64,000 bases of DNA from Hyphomonadaceae bacterium BL14 (GTDB taxonomy: Bacteria; Pseudomonadota; Alphaproteobacteria; Caulobacterales; Maricaulaceae): contig CP091242.1 in assembly GCA_027627705.1 (NCBI GenBank), forward strand, positions 2,874,290 to 2,938,289, given 5' to 3'. Under the pieces are notes generated by a model, which searched no databases, was not told the DNA's origin, and worked only from the letters and a program-made list of their open reading frames with translations. Below are positions 45,628 through 54,956 of the stretch, piece after piece. Position 1 is the stretch's first letter, and each line of letters starts with the position of its first letter. A program made the translations under genes and the position numbers.

Positions 45628-46989
45628 ATGCGCGTTCTGATCGTAGGCTCGCTGGGCGGGCAATCGACCATAGCAACCAAGATCGCGATGGATCGCGGCG
45701 CGAAAGTCGCCCAGGTCGACACCATCGAACAGGCCACAGCCTATTTGCGCGCGGGGCGCGGGGCAGATCTGCTCATGGTCGATGTGGCGCTGGACATCGC
45801 CGCGCTGATCGCCGCCAACGAGGCCGAGCGCATCATGGCACCCATCGTGGCCTGCGGGGTCAATGTGCGCCCTGAAGCTGCGGCGGGCGCGATCCGGGCC
45901 GGTGCCAAGGAATTCATCCATCTGCCCCCCGATCCCGACCTGATCGGTGCCGTGCTGGCAGCGGTGTCCGATGATGACCGTCCGCTGGTGGCGCGTGATC
46001 CGGCCATGCTGAGCGTGGTGGAGCTGGCCGAGCGCATCGCGCCTTCGGAGGCGTCTGTGTTGATTACCGGCGAAAGCGGCGTCGGCAAGGAGGTGATGGC
46101 CCGTCACGTCCACAAAATGTCCAGGCGCACCTCCAAGCCCTTCATCTCGGTCAATTGCGCGGCGATCCCGGAAAACCTGCTGGAGTCAGAGCTGTTCGGC
46201 CACGAGAAGGGCGCTTTCACCGGTGCGGTCGCGCGGCGCATCGGCAAGTTCGAGGAAGCCGATGGCGGCACGCTGCTGCTGGACGAGATTTCCGAGATGG
46301 ACGTCCGTCTGCAGGCCAAGCTCCTGCGCGCCCTGCAGGAACGCGAGATTGACCGGGTCGGCGGCGGAAAGCCGGTGAAGGTCAATATCCGCATCATCGC
46401 CACCTCCAATCGCGATCTGGCCCAGGCCGTTCGCGACGGAGTGTTCCGCGAAGACCTTCTGTTCCGCCTCAATGTTGTCAATCTGGCCGTGCCGCCCTTG
46501 CGTGCACGCCCGGAAGATGCTGTGGCGCTGGCCGACCATTTCCTGCGCAAATACGCCAAGGCCAATGGCGTAGCCTATCGCCCGCTCTCCGAAGCGGCCA
46601 AGGCGCAGATCACAACGCGTGAATGGCCGGGTAATGTGCGGGAGCTGGAAAACGCCATGCACCGCGCGGTGCTGCTGGCCCACGGGGACCAGATCACGCC
46701 TGAAGCCATCCGCTCGCCGGACGGGTCGCCCTTCACCGCTTATGGCGGCACCATTGCGCGGCGCGCCGCAGAAGCGGCGGACGAGGCGACCAACCGCGTC
46801 GGGCGCACCGTGGCCGAGGTGGAGCAGGACCTGATCCTGGACACGCTGGATCACTGCCTGGGCAATCGCACCCATGCGGCGACGATTCTGGGCATTTCGA
46901 TCCGAACCTTGCGCAACAAGCTCAAGCTCTATGCCGATTCCGGCGCAGAAATTCCTGCACCGGGCGAAACCCGCGCCGGCGCGGCCTGA
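45628..46989 (+). CDS. flbD: FlbD, sigma-54-dependent flagellar transcription activator
   Basis: 453 residues. Residues 1-115 form an atypical receiver domain: Asp52 is present (LLMVD), but the acidic pair normally near residues 7-8 is Gly-Ser. The AAA+ core (about 135-365) has Walker A GESGVGKE, the sigma-54 loop GAFTGA, Walker B (GGTLLLDEISEM) and the sensor region (REWPGNVRELENAMHRAV). The C-terminus is a Fis-type HTH (NRTHAATILGISIRTLRNKL). FlbD turns on late flagellar promoters of the sigma-54 type, such as the two at 37.1-37.3 kb. It lies in the fliF operon, so early class genes make the activator for later ones. Confidence 0.95.
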   Translation: MRVLIVGSLGGQSTIATKIAMDRGAKVAQVDTIEQATAYLRAGRGADLLMVDVALDIAALIAANEAERIMAPIVACGVNVRPEAAAGAIRAGAKEFIHLPPDPDLIGAVLAAVSDDDRPLVARDPAMLSVVELAERIAPSEASVLITGESGVGKEVMARHVHKMSRRTSKPFISVNCAAIPENLLESELFGHEKGAFTGAVARRIGKFEEADGGTLLLDEISEMDVRLQAKLLRALQEREIDRVGGGKPVKVNIRIIATSNRDLAQAVRDGVFREDLLFRLNVVNLAVPPLRARPEDAVALADHFLRKYAKANGVAYRPLSEAAKAQITTREWPGNVRELENAMHRAVLLAHGDQITPEAIRSPDGSPFTAYGGTIARRAAEAADEATNRVGRTVAEVEQDLILDTLDHCLGNRTHAATILGISIRTLRNKLKLYADSGAEIPAPGETRAGAA

Positions 46990-47008
46990 CGGAGATTGAT
47001 GACCGCTG

Positions 47009-49123
47009 ATGGCTGACGCTCCCGCTTCCAGGCCTGCCGGATTTGACTGGGCGGCCTTCGGCCGCCGCCTGGCGCGCGGTGACATCATCATGGCGGTGGG
47101 CGTTCTCAGCCTGCTGGTCATGCTGCTACTGCCGCTGCCGCGCGTCCTTTTGGATGTCGCGCTGGCGGTTTCGATCTGCTTTTCCGTACTGATCCTGATG
47201 ACGGCGCTGTTCATCCGCACGCCGCTGGAATTCACGGCCTTTCCGGCCATCCTGCTGATCGCGACCATGCTGCGCCTGGCGCTGAACATCGCGTCCACGC
47301 GGCTGATCCTGTCGGAGGGTCATGAGGGCACGGCGGCGGCGGGCGACATCATCCAGGCCTTCGGTGCGTTTGTGATGCAAGGCAATGTCATCATCGGCAT
47401 CATCGTCTTCATAATTCTGGTGATCGTGAACTTCGTGGTGATCACCAAGGGTTCGGGGCGTATCGCCGAGGTGGCCGCGCGCTTCACCCTGGACGCCATG
47501 CCGGGCAAGCAGATGGCCATCGACGCCGACCTTTCAGCCGGCCTGATCACCGAGCAGGAAGCCAAGGACCGCCGCAAGGAGCTGGAAGACAAGTCCAACT
47601 TCTTCGGGGCCATGGATGGTGCCTCGAAGTTCGTGCGCGGCGACGCGGTCGCAGGCATTCTGATCACCTCGATCAATCTGATTGGCGGTATGGTCATTGG
47701 CGTGGCCCAGTCCGGCATGGCGTTCGGTGATGCGGCCAGCACCTATTCCACGCTGACCGTCGGCGACGGCCTGGTGTCGCAAATCCCGGCGCTGATCGTA
47801 TCGCTGGCCGCCGGCCTTCTGGTTTCCAAGGCAGGTGTGGACGGCGAGGCGGACAAGGCGGTGTTCGGCCAGCTGTCGGCCAATCCGGCCTCGCTGGGCA
47901 TGGTCGCCGGGTCGGCGCTCGCCATCGGGCTGTTGCCCGGCATGCCGCTGATCCCGTTCGCGATTCTGGCCGCGGCGGCGGGAACCGGGGCAGTCATGTC
48001 CGGTCGGCGGCGCGACCAGCGGGCCGATGACATCGTCAACAAGCAGACCGATGCGGCCGATCAGGCCGCGACCGAGGCCGCCACCGCCGAGCCGCCGATT
48101 GAGGACACGCTGCACATCGACGAGCTGAAGATCGAGCTGGGCTATGCGCTGCTGCCGCTGATCAATGATGTGGAGGGCCGCCGCCTTACCGATCAGATCA
48201 AGGCGCTGCGCCGCAATCTCGCCCAGGAAACCGGCTTCGTCCTGCCGTCGGTGCGCATCATCGACAACATGCAGTCGGCCGGCGAGCACTACCTGATCCG
48301 CGTCAAGGAGATGGAGGCGGGCTTTGGCGAACTGAAGATGCGCTCGCTGCTGGCCATGGACCCGACGGGTCAGCAGGTGGAATTGCCCGGAACGCATGTG
48401 AAGGAGCCGGCTTTTGGCCTGCCTGCCACCTGGATCGAGGAAGGCCTGCGCGAGGAAGCCACCTTCCGCGGCTATACGCTGGTGGACCCGGCCGCCGTGC
48501 TGGTCACCCACCTGACCGAAATCCTGCGCGAGAACATGGCCGATCTCCTGTCCTATGCGGAGACCGAGAAGCTTCTGGAGGCCTTGTCCAAGGAGCACCG
48601 CAAGCTGGTCGACGACATCACCCCGTCCCAGATCACCCGTGCGGGCATCCAGCGCGTCCTGCAGAACCTGCTCAAGGAACGCGTCTCGATCCGCGATCTG
48701 CCGACGATTGTGGAGGCCATCGCCGAAGCCTCGTCCGCAACCCAGAATCTCGACGCCGTCACCGAGCATGTGCGCACGCGTCTGGCGCGCCAGATCTGCT
48801 ATGCCAACAAGGGTCCTGACGGTACGTTGCCGGTGTTGTCGCTGAGCCCGCAATGGGAGCAGGCTTTCGCCGAGGCGATGATCGGCGATGGCGACCGGCG
48901 CCAGCTGGCGCTCGCCCCGTCCTCGCTGCGCGATTTCGTGGCCCGCGTGCGCGAGGGCTTTGACCGCGCGGGTACTTCTGGCGACGTGCCGGTGCTGCTG
49001 ACCAGTCCGCAGGCGCGGCCCTATGTGCGCTCGTTGGCTGAACGCTTCCGGCCGCAGACCGTGGTAATGAGCCAGAACGAGATCCACCCCAGCGCCCGGC
49101 TCAAGACCGTCGGGCAGATCTAG
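47009..49123 (+). CDS. flhA: FlhA, flagellar export gate protein
   Basis: 704 residues. The N-terminal part (about 25-330) has about eight membrane helices, with the FHIPEP-family block RTPLEFTAFPAILLIATMLRLALNIASTRLIL (about 70-105). The linker (about 330-365) is Ala/Thr-rich, and the cytoplasmic domain (about 366-704) forms the docking ring for chaperone-substrate complexes. It follows flbD by 19 bases. Gate of the flagellar type III export apparatus. Confidence 0.96.
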   Translation: MADAPASRPAGFDWAAFGRRLARGDIIMAVGVLSLLVMLLLPLPRVLLDVALAVSICFSVLILMTALFIRTPLEFTAFPAILLIATMLRLALNIASTRLILSEGHEGTAAAGDIIQAFGAFVMQGNVIIGIIVFIILVIVNFVVITKGSGRIAEVAARFTLDAMPGKQMAIDADLSAGLITEQEAKDRRKELEDKSNFFGAMDGASKFVRGDAVAGILITSINLIGGMVIGVAQSGMAFGDAASTYSTLTVGDGLVSQIPALIVSLAAGLLVSKAGVDGEADKAVFGQLSANPASLGMVAGSALAIGLLPGMPLIPFAILAAAAGTGAVMSGRRRDQRADDIVNKQTDAADQAATEAATAEPPIEDTLHIDELKIELGYALLPLINDVEGRRLTDQIKALRRNLAQETGFVLPSVRIIDNMQSAGEHYLIRVKEMEAGFGELKMRSLLAMDPTGQQVELPGTHVKEPAFGLPATWIEEGLREEATFRGYTLVDPAAVLVTHLTEILRENMADLLSYAETEKLLEALSKEHRKLVDDITPSQITRAGIQRVLQNLLKERVSIRDLPTIVEAIAEASSATQNLDAVTEHVRTRLARQICYANKGPDGTLPVLSLSPQWEQAFAEAMIGDGDRRQLALAPSSLRDFVARVREGFDRAGTSGDVPVLLTSPQARPYVRSLAERFRPQTVVMSQNEIHPSARLKTVGQI

Positions 49124-49135
49124 AAAGACGCCCCC

Positions 49136-50122
49136 ATGCGCATGCGCACCTTCACCGGAGACAGTCTCAGCGCCGTCATGGCCGAGGTGCGCCGTGAACT
49201 GGGGCCGGACGCGGTGATCATCACCTCGGGCGATGCGCCCGGCGGCGGGGTGGAAGTGCGCGCGGCGGCGGAACGCGGCACCATGGGAACCAAAGCCGAG
49301 GACAGCGTAACCGCTCTGGCACGCCGCGATGCCGAACGGACGCGCGAGCGCGGCGATGCCAGCGCCGGGCTGACGCGCATTGCCCGGGCTCTGAGCTGGC
49401 ATCATGTCACGCCGGAGCCGGCTGAAGCGCTGATGAAGTCGGCCATGGCGATGCAGGACGGCGAAGCCACGGCGACGCTGGCGCGCGCCCTGGACCAGCG
49501 CTACGGCGTGCATCCGGTCGAGGCCGATCCGGGCCGCCCCATCCTGCTGGCGGGTGGCGCGGGTGCGGGCAAATCCTCCTGCGCCGCGCGGCTGGCGGCG
49601 CGGGCTGTGCGCCACGGTGTGCGGCCGGTTCTGATCAGCGCCGACGCCAGAGCGGGCGCGCGCGAGCAGCTGGCTGCCTACGCCAAGGCGCTGGAGCTGG
49701 AGTTTGAAGCGGTGGAAGGCCCGCGCGAACTGTCCGCCGTGCTGACCCGAGCGGCACCCCGGGCCGCGATCATTGACGCGCCTGGTATCAATCCTTTCGA
49801 GCTCGATGATCTCGATGACCTGGCCGATCTCGCCTACGCTGCCGACGCCGAGATCGTCGCGGTGATGGAGGCGGGACTGGCACCGGGCGACGCCGAGGAC
49901 ATCGCGGCCCTGTTCGCCGCCATCGGCGCGGGCCGAGCGATCATCACCAAGCTGGACGCCGCCCGCCGTCGCGGCGCGCTGCTGGCGCCGGGCGAGGCGG
50001 GTCTGGCCTACGCCCATGTGGCCGCGTCGCCTTTTATCGGATCAGGCTTGGCACCGGCCACGGCGCTGCGCCTGGCACGCGCGCTTTTGGAAGACGATGC
50101 TGGCGAGGAGGATCATTCATGA
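49136..50122 (+). CDS. flhF: FlhF-like SRP-type GTPase with degenerate motifs
   Basis: 328 residues, shorter than many FlhF proteins. The N-terminus (MRMRTFTGDSLSAVMAEVRRELGPDAVIITSG) is the typical FlhF B-domain start. The G domain has P-loop GGAGAGKSS (about 142-150), but the expected DTYR-type motif reads DAR and DTAG reads DAPG; the last motif TKLDA is kept. GTP hydrolysis may therefore be altered. FlhF sets the place of new flagella in polar flagellates. It is coupled to the next gene by a four-base overlap. Confidence 0.85.
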   Translation: MRMRTFTGDSLSAVMAEVRRELGPDAVIITSGDAPGGGVEVRAAAERGTMGTKAEDSVTALARRDAERTRERGDASAGLTRIARALSWHHVTPEPAEALMKSAMAMQDGEATATLARALDQRYGVHPVEADPGRPILLAGGAGAGKSSCAARLAARAVRHGVRPVLISADARAGAREQLAAYAKALELEFEAVEGPRELSAVLTRAAPRAAIIDAPGINPFELDDLDDLADLAYAADAEIVAVMEAGLAPGDAEDIAALFAAIGAGRAIITKLDAARRRGALLAPGEAGLAYAHVAASPFIGSGLAPATALRLARALLEDDAGEEDHS

Positions 50123-50937
50123 CCACGCTGGCTGCCGAAGCGCATGACGCCGCCCGCGCGCCGCGCCGGGCCGGACCGGTGATCGCCATCGCCTCGGGCA
50201 AGGGCGGGGTGGGCAAGACCGCGCTGACGCTGGCGCTGGCGCGGGCGTTCTCCCAACGCAAGGCGCGCACGCTGGTGGTCGACGCGGATCTGGGCATGGC
50301 CAATATCGACGTGCAGCTGGGACTGAACCCGCCCGGTGACCTTGGCGCCGTGGTGGCCGGACGCCTGACGCTGGCCGAGGCGGTCGCCCCGGCCTGTGGC
50401 GGATCGCACAAGGCTGGCGGGTTTGATGTCATCGCCGGGCCGTCCGGGTCGGCCTCCCTGGCCGGGCTCGATATCGGTGCCGTGGGACGTCTGGCGGCGG
50501 GGCTGGCCGCGGCGTCCTTGGGCTATGACCGCACGCTGATCGATCTGGCTGCCGGTGCGGAGCGGGCCAATATCCGCCTCGCTGTCGCCGCCGATGATGT
50601 GCTGGTGGTCATCAATGACGAGCCCACATCGCTCACCGACGCCTATGCGTTTGTGAAAACCCTGCGCATGCGGGACGAGGGCGCGTCGCCCTTCGTGGTG
50701 GTCAACAACGCGCCCGACAAGGTGGCGGCGCAAGGTGCCTACGCCATGTTTGCCCGGACCTGCGAGAGCTTTCTGGGCTTCCGCCCGCTGCTGGCCGGGA
50801 TCATCCGGCGTGATCCCCACGTGGCAAGCGCCATCCGTGCCCAGACCGCGCTGGACCAGCGCTTTCCCGGCACCGATGCGGCACGTGACGCCAGCGCTCT
50901 TGCGCGCGCGCTGGAGCGTGGCGTCGAGCCGGGATAG
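50119..50937 (+). CDS. flhG: FlhG/FleN-like MinD-family ATPase
   Basis: 272 residues with the deviant Walker A (ASGKGGVGKTALT, about residues 31-43), a switch I-type motif (VVDADLGMANIDVQLG) and DRTLIDLAAGAE as the switch II region. FlhG normally limits flagellar number and antagonises FlhF. The start overlaps flhF (ATGA), so the two are made together, and both end the flagellar operon. Confidence 0.9.
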   Translation: MTTLAAEAHDAARAPRRAGPVIAIASGKGGVGKTALTLALARAFSQRKARTLVVDADLGMANIDVQLGLNPPGDLGAVVAGRLTLAEAVAPACGGSHKAGGFDVIAGPSGSASLAGLDIGAVGRLAAGLAAASLGYDRTLIDLAAGAERANIRLAVAADDVLVVINDEPTSLTDAYAFVKTLRMRDEGASPFVVVNNAPDKVAAQGAYAMFARTCESFLGFRPLLAGIIRRDPHVASAIRAQTALDQRFPGTDAARDASALARALERGVEPG

Positions 50938-50942
50938 ACTGA

Positions 50943-50960
50943 CCCCTTAACCTTGAGGGG
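50943..50960 (+). promoter_or_regulatory. Stem-loop covering a ribosome site
   Basis: CCCCTTAA (50943-50950) and TTGAGGGG (50953-50960) can pair along eight positions (one G-U) with a very short loop, or seven with a four-base loop. The right arm contains the GAGGGGG ribosome site of the gene at 50966. It could weaken translation of that gene, or act as a terminator-like end of the flagellar operon. Confidence 0.4.
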
Positions 50961-50965
50961 GCGTC

Positions 50966-51544
50966 ATGATTCGCTGGGGATTCCTGCTGGTGCTCGCTGG
51001 TGTGCTGGCCGCGCCATGCATCACGCCACTTGCCGGCGCGCAGGCGCAGGAAGGCGAGGCCGGGTTCGAGGATCAGGCCGAGGCCTGCCTCGATTTCACC
51101 GCCTTCAGCTTCGACCTGTTCGAAGCAGGCGCGGTCCTGGCCGCCCCCGCGCTGGAAAACAGAGATGCCCGCGCCGATGCGGCCGTGTTCGCCGACGGGT
51201 CCGTGGTGGTCATTGCCGCCGATTTCTGCGTGCAGCCTGTCTTCAATGTGACGGCGCGTTTCCCGGCACCCCAGGGCCTGGCCGCAGCGCGTGACCGGCT
51301 GGCCTGGCTGTTTGGGGCAGTGGAGAGTGCGACCGGCTGCAATCCGGGCGGAGATGGTGCCGCCGCTGTGGATGCGGCATCGGCCCTTCTGGGCGCAGGC
51401 GGTGATATCGCCCCGTCCGATGCGCCCTTCCACGAAACCGATGATGGCGCGGTCTATCTGGCGGTGACGCTGGAGGGCGGGCAGGCGCTCGCCAGCCTCA
51501 TTTGCGAAGATTATGCCGGCCAGATCACGGGCGCAGAGGAGTAG
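50966..51544 (+). CDS. Secreted protein of unknown function
   Basis: 192 residues. Signal peptide residues 1-28 (MIRWGFLLVLAGVLAAP, cleavage near GAQAQ). The mature part has four cysteines (ACLDF, DFCVQP, TGCNPG, LICED), which may form two disulfides in the periplasm. No family is recognised. It follows flhG by 28 bases and the next gene begins three bases after its stop, so it may be in the same transcript as flhG or start anew. Confidence 0.6.
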   Translation: MIRWGFLLVLAGVLAAPCITPLAGAQAQEGEAGFEDQAEACLDFTAFSFDLFEAGAVLAAPALENRDARADAAVFADGSVVVIAADFCVQPVFNVTARFPAPQGLAAARDRLAWLFGAVESATGCNPGGDGAAAVDAASALLGAGGDIAPSDAPFHETDDGAVYLAVTLEGGQALASLICEDYAGQITGAEE

Positions 51545-51547
51545 CTG

Positions 51548-51871
51548 ATGGGCGCGGACCCGTTCACGCTGCTCCTGGCGGGCTTCACCTTTTTTGACGT
51601 GTCCTTCATCGCCATGGCCTCGATCGTCTCGGCGCTGGTGATGCGGCGCTGGAGCCAGATCACGGGCGCGGCGTTGCTGGCCTACAGCGTGGACGTGGTG
51701 CTGCGCTTCGCGCTGGAATACGCCAGCGCCGGGGACATGCCGGCCAATTTCGCGCTGCAGCTCGCCTTCACCCGCATGGACATGGCCGGGCTTGCCGCCA
51801 CGCTGCGCCCGTTTTTGTATTTTGGCGCTATCGCCCTGCTGTTCGGACTGAAGCGGCGCTACACGCGGTAG
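51548..51871 (+). CDS. Small membrane protein of unknown function
   Basis: 107 residues with three hydrophobic segments (about 6-30, 37-53 and 80-101). The pattern FDVSFIAMASIVSALVMRRW and RPFLYFGAIALLFGLKRRY has no recognised family. It lies three bases after the previous gene, so the two are probably translated together. The strand-opposite ggt gene ends 20 bases further on. Confidence 0.55.
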   Translation: MGADPFTLLLAGFTFFDVSFIAMASIVSALVMRRWSQITGAALLAYSVDVVLRFALEYASAGDMPANFALQLAFTRMDMAGLAATLRPFLYFGAIALLFGLKRRYTR

Positions 51872-51890
51872 CGCCGCTCACCCGTCCCGG

Positions 51891-53657
51891 TCAGGGCCGT
51901 GCGGCCACACCCTCGCGGCGCGGATCGGCGGCACCCTCCAGCGTGCCGTCCTCGAGCATGCGAATGATGTGGATGCCGGAGTTTTCGCCCCGCTCGCCGT
52001 CAATCTCGAAGCCGCGCTGGCGCAGCGCTTCGAGCATGTCCGCATCGAATCCGCGCTCGATATTGATCACATCGCCGCGCGCCACGACATTGGGCAGATC
52101 GGCTGCTTCCTGGGCGCTGAGGCCCCAATCGAGCATGCCAACCAGCGTCTTGGCGGTGTAGGCGATGATCGAATTGCCGCCCGGCGAGCCGGTGGCCAAC
52201 ACAAAACTCCCGTCCGCATCAAAAACAATGGTGGGCGACATGGACGAGCGTGGCCGCTTGCCCGCTTCCGGCGCGTTGGGATGCAGGCGTCCGGTCTCGT
52301 CCCGCGGAACGAACGCGAAATCGGTCAGCTGGTTGTTCAAAAGGAACCCGCCTTCGGTCATCCGGTTATTGCCGAAGCCCGATTCCACCGTGGTGGTCAT
52401 GGAGACCACATTGCCGAATGTGTCGCGGATGACGAAATGGGTCGTGCCGCGATTGTCCGGCGTGGTGTCGGGCCCGGCCGGCTGCGCGCCCGGCGGCATG
52501 CCGTGGGAGATGGCCGGGATCGCCCGTTCCGGATCGATCAGGCCGCGGCGCGTGGCAAGATAGTCGCGGTCCAGAAGCCCCGCTACCGGCACGTCGGCGA
52601 AGTCGGCGTCGCCCACATACTGGTCCCGGTCGGCATAGGCCAGACGGCTCGCCTCTATGAACAGGTGCCAGCCCTCTGCCGTGTCAGGGCCGTGGGCGCT
52701 CATGTCGAAGCCTTCCAGGATGGTCATGATCGCCCCAACGGCAATGGCACCCGAGGAGGGCGGCGGCGCCGAGCAGACGAGATGGACGCGGTAAGGCGCG
52801 CACAACGCCTCGCGCCGCACCGGCTCGTACCCTGCGAGATCCTCCGGCGTGATCAGGCCGGGCAGGGGCTCTTCCGCGGCCGTGTCGATGATCTGCTGCG
52901 CGATCTCGCCAGTGTAGAAATTGCGCCAGTCCGCCGCCACAGCCGTCAGTGTGGCGGCATAGCCCGGATTGGTGAGCACATGGCCGGCCGGCCACGCATT
53001 GCCGTCCGGATCATAGAAGTAATCGCGCGACTGTTCGCGTCGGGCCAGAGAGGAGATTTGCCGCACGCGCTGGGCCAGAGATGACAGGCGCGGGGAGACT
53101 TCGAACCCGTCTGTCGCCAGCGTGATGCCGGCGTCGAATCCGTCCGACCAGTCCAGCCGTCCGTGATCGCCATGGGCCATGGCCAGCATGGCGATGGCGC
53201 CGGGCACGCCGGTGGAGCGCCCGCTCTGCCAGGCCTCAAGGAACCCGACCGGTTCGCCGTCCTCGTTCAGCCAATGGTTTTCCGTGACACTCGCCGGCGC
53301 GGTTTCGCGCCCGTCATAGACGATGGTTTCGCCTGTCTGTGCGTCATAGCGCACCATGAAGGCGCCCCCAGCGATGCCGGAGCTTTGCGGCTCGACCAGA
53401 CCCAGCACGGCTTGAACCGCAATGGCCGCGTCCACTGCGTCGCCGCCGCGGCGCAGCGCTTCTAGGCCCGCTTCCACGGCGTCGGGATGGGCAGCGGCGA
53501 CCATGGCGTCGACCGGCGCAGCTGCAGGCGCGGCGGCGGGGTCAGGCGCTTGCGCCGTTCCCGGTACGCTGCCGGGCCCGCTTGTGTTCGGGGCACCGCA
53601 GGCGGTCAGCCACAGAGCCGTGCCGGTAAGGGCGGCGAAGCGGGTCAGGTGACGCAT
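51891..53657 (-). CDS. ggt: Gamma-glutamyltransferase, lipoprotein form
   Basis: About 588 residues. The N-terminus is a lipoprotein signal (LWLTACGAP, Cys about residue 20). The enzyme is made as one chain that cuts itself before the catalytic Thr of NRGTTHFVIRD (about residue 400). The GSPGG motif (about 508) and the substrate-binding PRSSMSPTIVFDADG are present. It cleaves gamma-glutamyl bonds, for example in glutathione, outside the cytoplasm. The ATG at 53657 follows GGAC in the correct spacing; a further upstream start at 53672 adds five residues. A LysR gene sits 33 bases upstream on the same strand. Confidence 0.93.
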   Translation of the reverse strand: MRHLTRFAALTGTALWLTACGAPNTSGPGSVPGTAQAPDPAAAPAAAPVDAMVAAAHPDAVEAGLEALRRGGDAVDAAIAVQAVLGLVEPQSSGIAGGAFMVRYDAQTGETIVYDGRETAPASVTENHWLNEDGEPVGFLEAWQSGRSTGVPGAIAMLAMAHGDHGRLDWSDGFDAGITLATDGFEVSPRLSSLAQRVRQISSLARREQSRDYFYDPDGNAWPAGHVLTNPGYAATLTAVAADWRNFYTGEIAQQIIDTAAEEPLPGLITPEDLAGYEPVRREALCAPYRVHLVCSAPPPSSGAIAVGAIMTILEGFDMSAHGPDTAEGWHLFIEASRLAYADRDQYVGDADFADVPVAGLLDRDYLATRRGLIDPERAIPAISHGMPPGAQPAGPDTTPDNRGTTHFVIRDTFGNVVSMTTTVESGFGNNRMTEGGFLLNNQLTDFAFVPRDETGRLHPNAPEAGKRPRSSMSPTIVFDADGSFVLATGSPGGNSIIAYTAKTLVGMLDWGLSAQEAADLPNVVARGDVINIERGFDADMLEALRQRGFEIDGERGENSGIHIIRMLEDGTLEGAADPRREGVAARP

Positions 53658-53690
53658 GGAAAGTCCTTTCAACGCATTGGGAAGTCGGGT

Positions 53691-54635
53691 CTAGACGCCG
53701 GCGGCCTCGAAAGGCTCGGCAAGGTCTTTCAGGGTATCGATGATGCCCCGTGCCGCGCGCGGAACGGGGCGGGTCTCAGGAGACAGGATATAATATCCCC
53801 AGTCCAGCGCCGTCACACCGTCGGCCACCAGGCTGATCAGTTCGCCGCGCGCGACCGCGCCATCGGCCAGGCTGCGGCGCACCAGAGCGGCACCGCGCCC
53901 CGCAACGGCTGCGGCAACGACATGTTCCGGGCGCGCATAATGATCCCCGGCGGCCAGATCGGTCCGAGCCAGGCGCCGGCGCTCCAGCCATGTGCGCCAG
54001 TCGGGCTGCGCGGGATCGCGCCCCGGGCTCATATCGTGGATCAGGGGCAGGGCCGTCAGCGCCGCGCGCCAGTCTCCGCCAAAGGGTGCCAGCAGGTCCG
54101 GCGAGGCTGCTGGCGCCACGCTTTCGGTCATCACCCGGACGACCCGGTAGCCGGGCCAGGGGCCGGGCCCATAGCGGATATCCAGATCCAGCCGGAACCG
54201 GTCGAGGTCTTCGGGTGCCGGGTCGGCAATCAGGTCAATCTCCACACCGGTCAGGCGCGGCGCCAGCCATGAAGCGGCCAGAGCTCCCGGCGCGCCCAGA
54301 CGCACGCGGGCGCTGACGCCGGATTCCTGGCGCAACAGGCGGCTGGCTTCAGAGAGACGGGCGAAGGCTTCGTTCAGCGCAGGGGCCGCCCCGGCGGCGC
54401 CCACGGTCAGCGACACGCCCCGGCCCTGACGTTCCAGCAAGCGCACTTTCAGGACATCTTCCAGGAGACGGATTTGCTGGGACACCGCGCCGGGCGTCAC
54501 ACCCAGCTCCCTCGCAGCTGCAGCAACACTGCCGCGCCGAGCGACCGCTTCAAACGCCCGCAGCGCATTCAGCGGCAGCAAGGGCTCGGCGGGCCGGGCA
54601 CCCGGCTCAATGTTTAGCAAATCTGCCGGTCCCAT
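53691..54635 (-). CDS. LysR-family transcription regulator (GcvA-like)
   Basis: 314 residues. The winged HTH (about 20-80: PLNALRAFEAVARRGSVAAAARELGVTPGAVSQQIRLLEDVL) is of the GcvA/LysR type, followed by a substrate-binding-protein-like effector domain (about 105-305). It is divergent from the TonB receptor gene and lies directly before ggt on the same strand, so it may control either or both. The effector is unknown. Confidence 0.9.
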   Translation of the reverse strand: MGPADLLNIEPGARPAEPLLPLNALRAFEAVARRGSVAAAARELGVTPGAVSQQIRLLEDVLKVRLLERQGRGVSLTVGAAGAAPALNEAFARLSEASRLLRQESGVSARVRLGAPGALAASWLAPRLTGVEIDLIADPAPEDLDRFRLDLDIRYGPGPWPGYRVVRVMTESVAPAASPDLLAPFGGDWRAALTALPLIHDMSPGRDPAQPDWRTWLERRRLARTDLAAGDHYARPEHVVAAAVAGRGAALVRRSLADGAVARGELISLVADGVTALDWGYYILSPETRPVPRAARGIIDTLKDLAEPFEAAGV

Positions 54636-54956
54636 CAGAGGGTCTTCCTTGCCTGCATGACGAATGTTCAGTTTTAACGGCGCTCACACTGGCCGGCAAG
54701 CGCAAGCCGTTCGGCGTTGCCTTACGCGGGGTCGGGTTTTTGGGAGAAAAGCTAAGCTATGCTGTGTTGACCCCATCCTGCTGAGGCAGTGTCGCGATTC
54801 TGCCACACCCGTCACAAAAGCGACGAAATCATTAACGCCAAGGGCTGGATTCTCCAGATCGACGGCACAATGTACGAACAACTTAGCAGCCGCACAAAGC
54901 GCCCCCTCGTCCAGCGGGAGCGCCGCGCGGCCTCATCCAGGGGAGCTCCTGACACC
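54636..54956. other. Divergent intergenic region between LysR and TonB-receptor genes
   Basis: 321 bases without a supported gene. It must hold the promoters for the divergent LysR and TonB-receptor genes. I see TTGACC at 54768-54773 on the plus strand but no convincing -10 at the right distance, and no clear inverted repeat of LysR type (T-N11-A). An open frame from 54789 runs into the receptor gene, but it lacks a signal-peptide start and is not needed. Confidence 0.5.

Noticed and set aside
47534..50017. 827-residue minus-strand open frame opposite flhA-flhF
   Set aside because: It is a composition artefact of GC-rich coding DNA, rich in His, Gln, Arg and Gly, without a known domain; flhA and flhF are clear on the plus strand.
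54789..54956. Upstream extension of the TonB-receptor reading frame by 56 residues
   Set aside because: The signal peptide begins exactly at 54957 behind a good ribosome site, and the extension is unlike a signal sequence.
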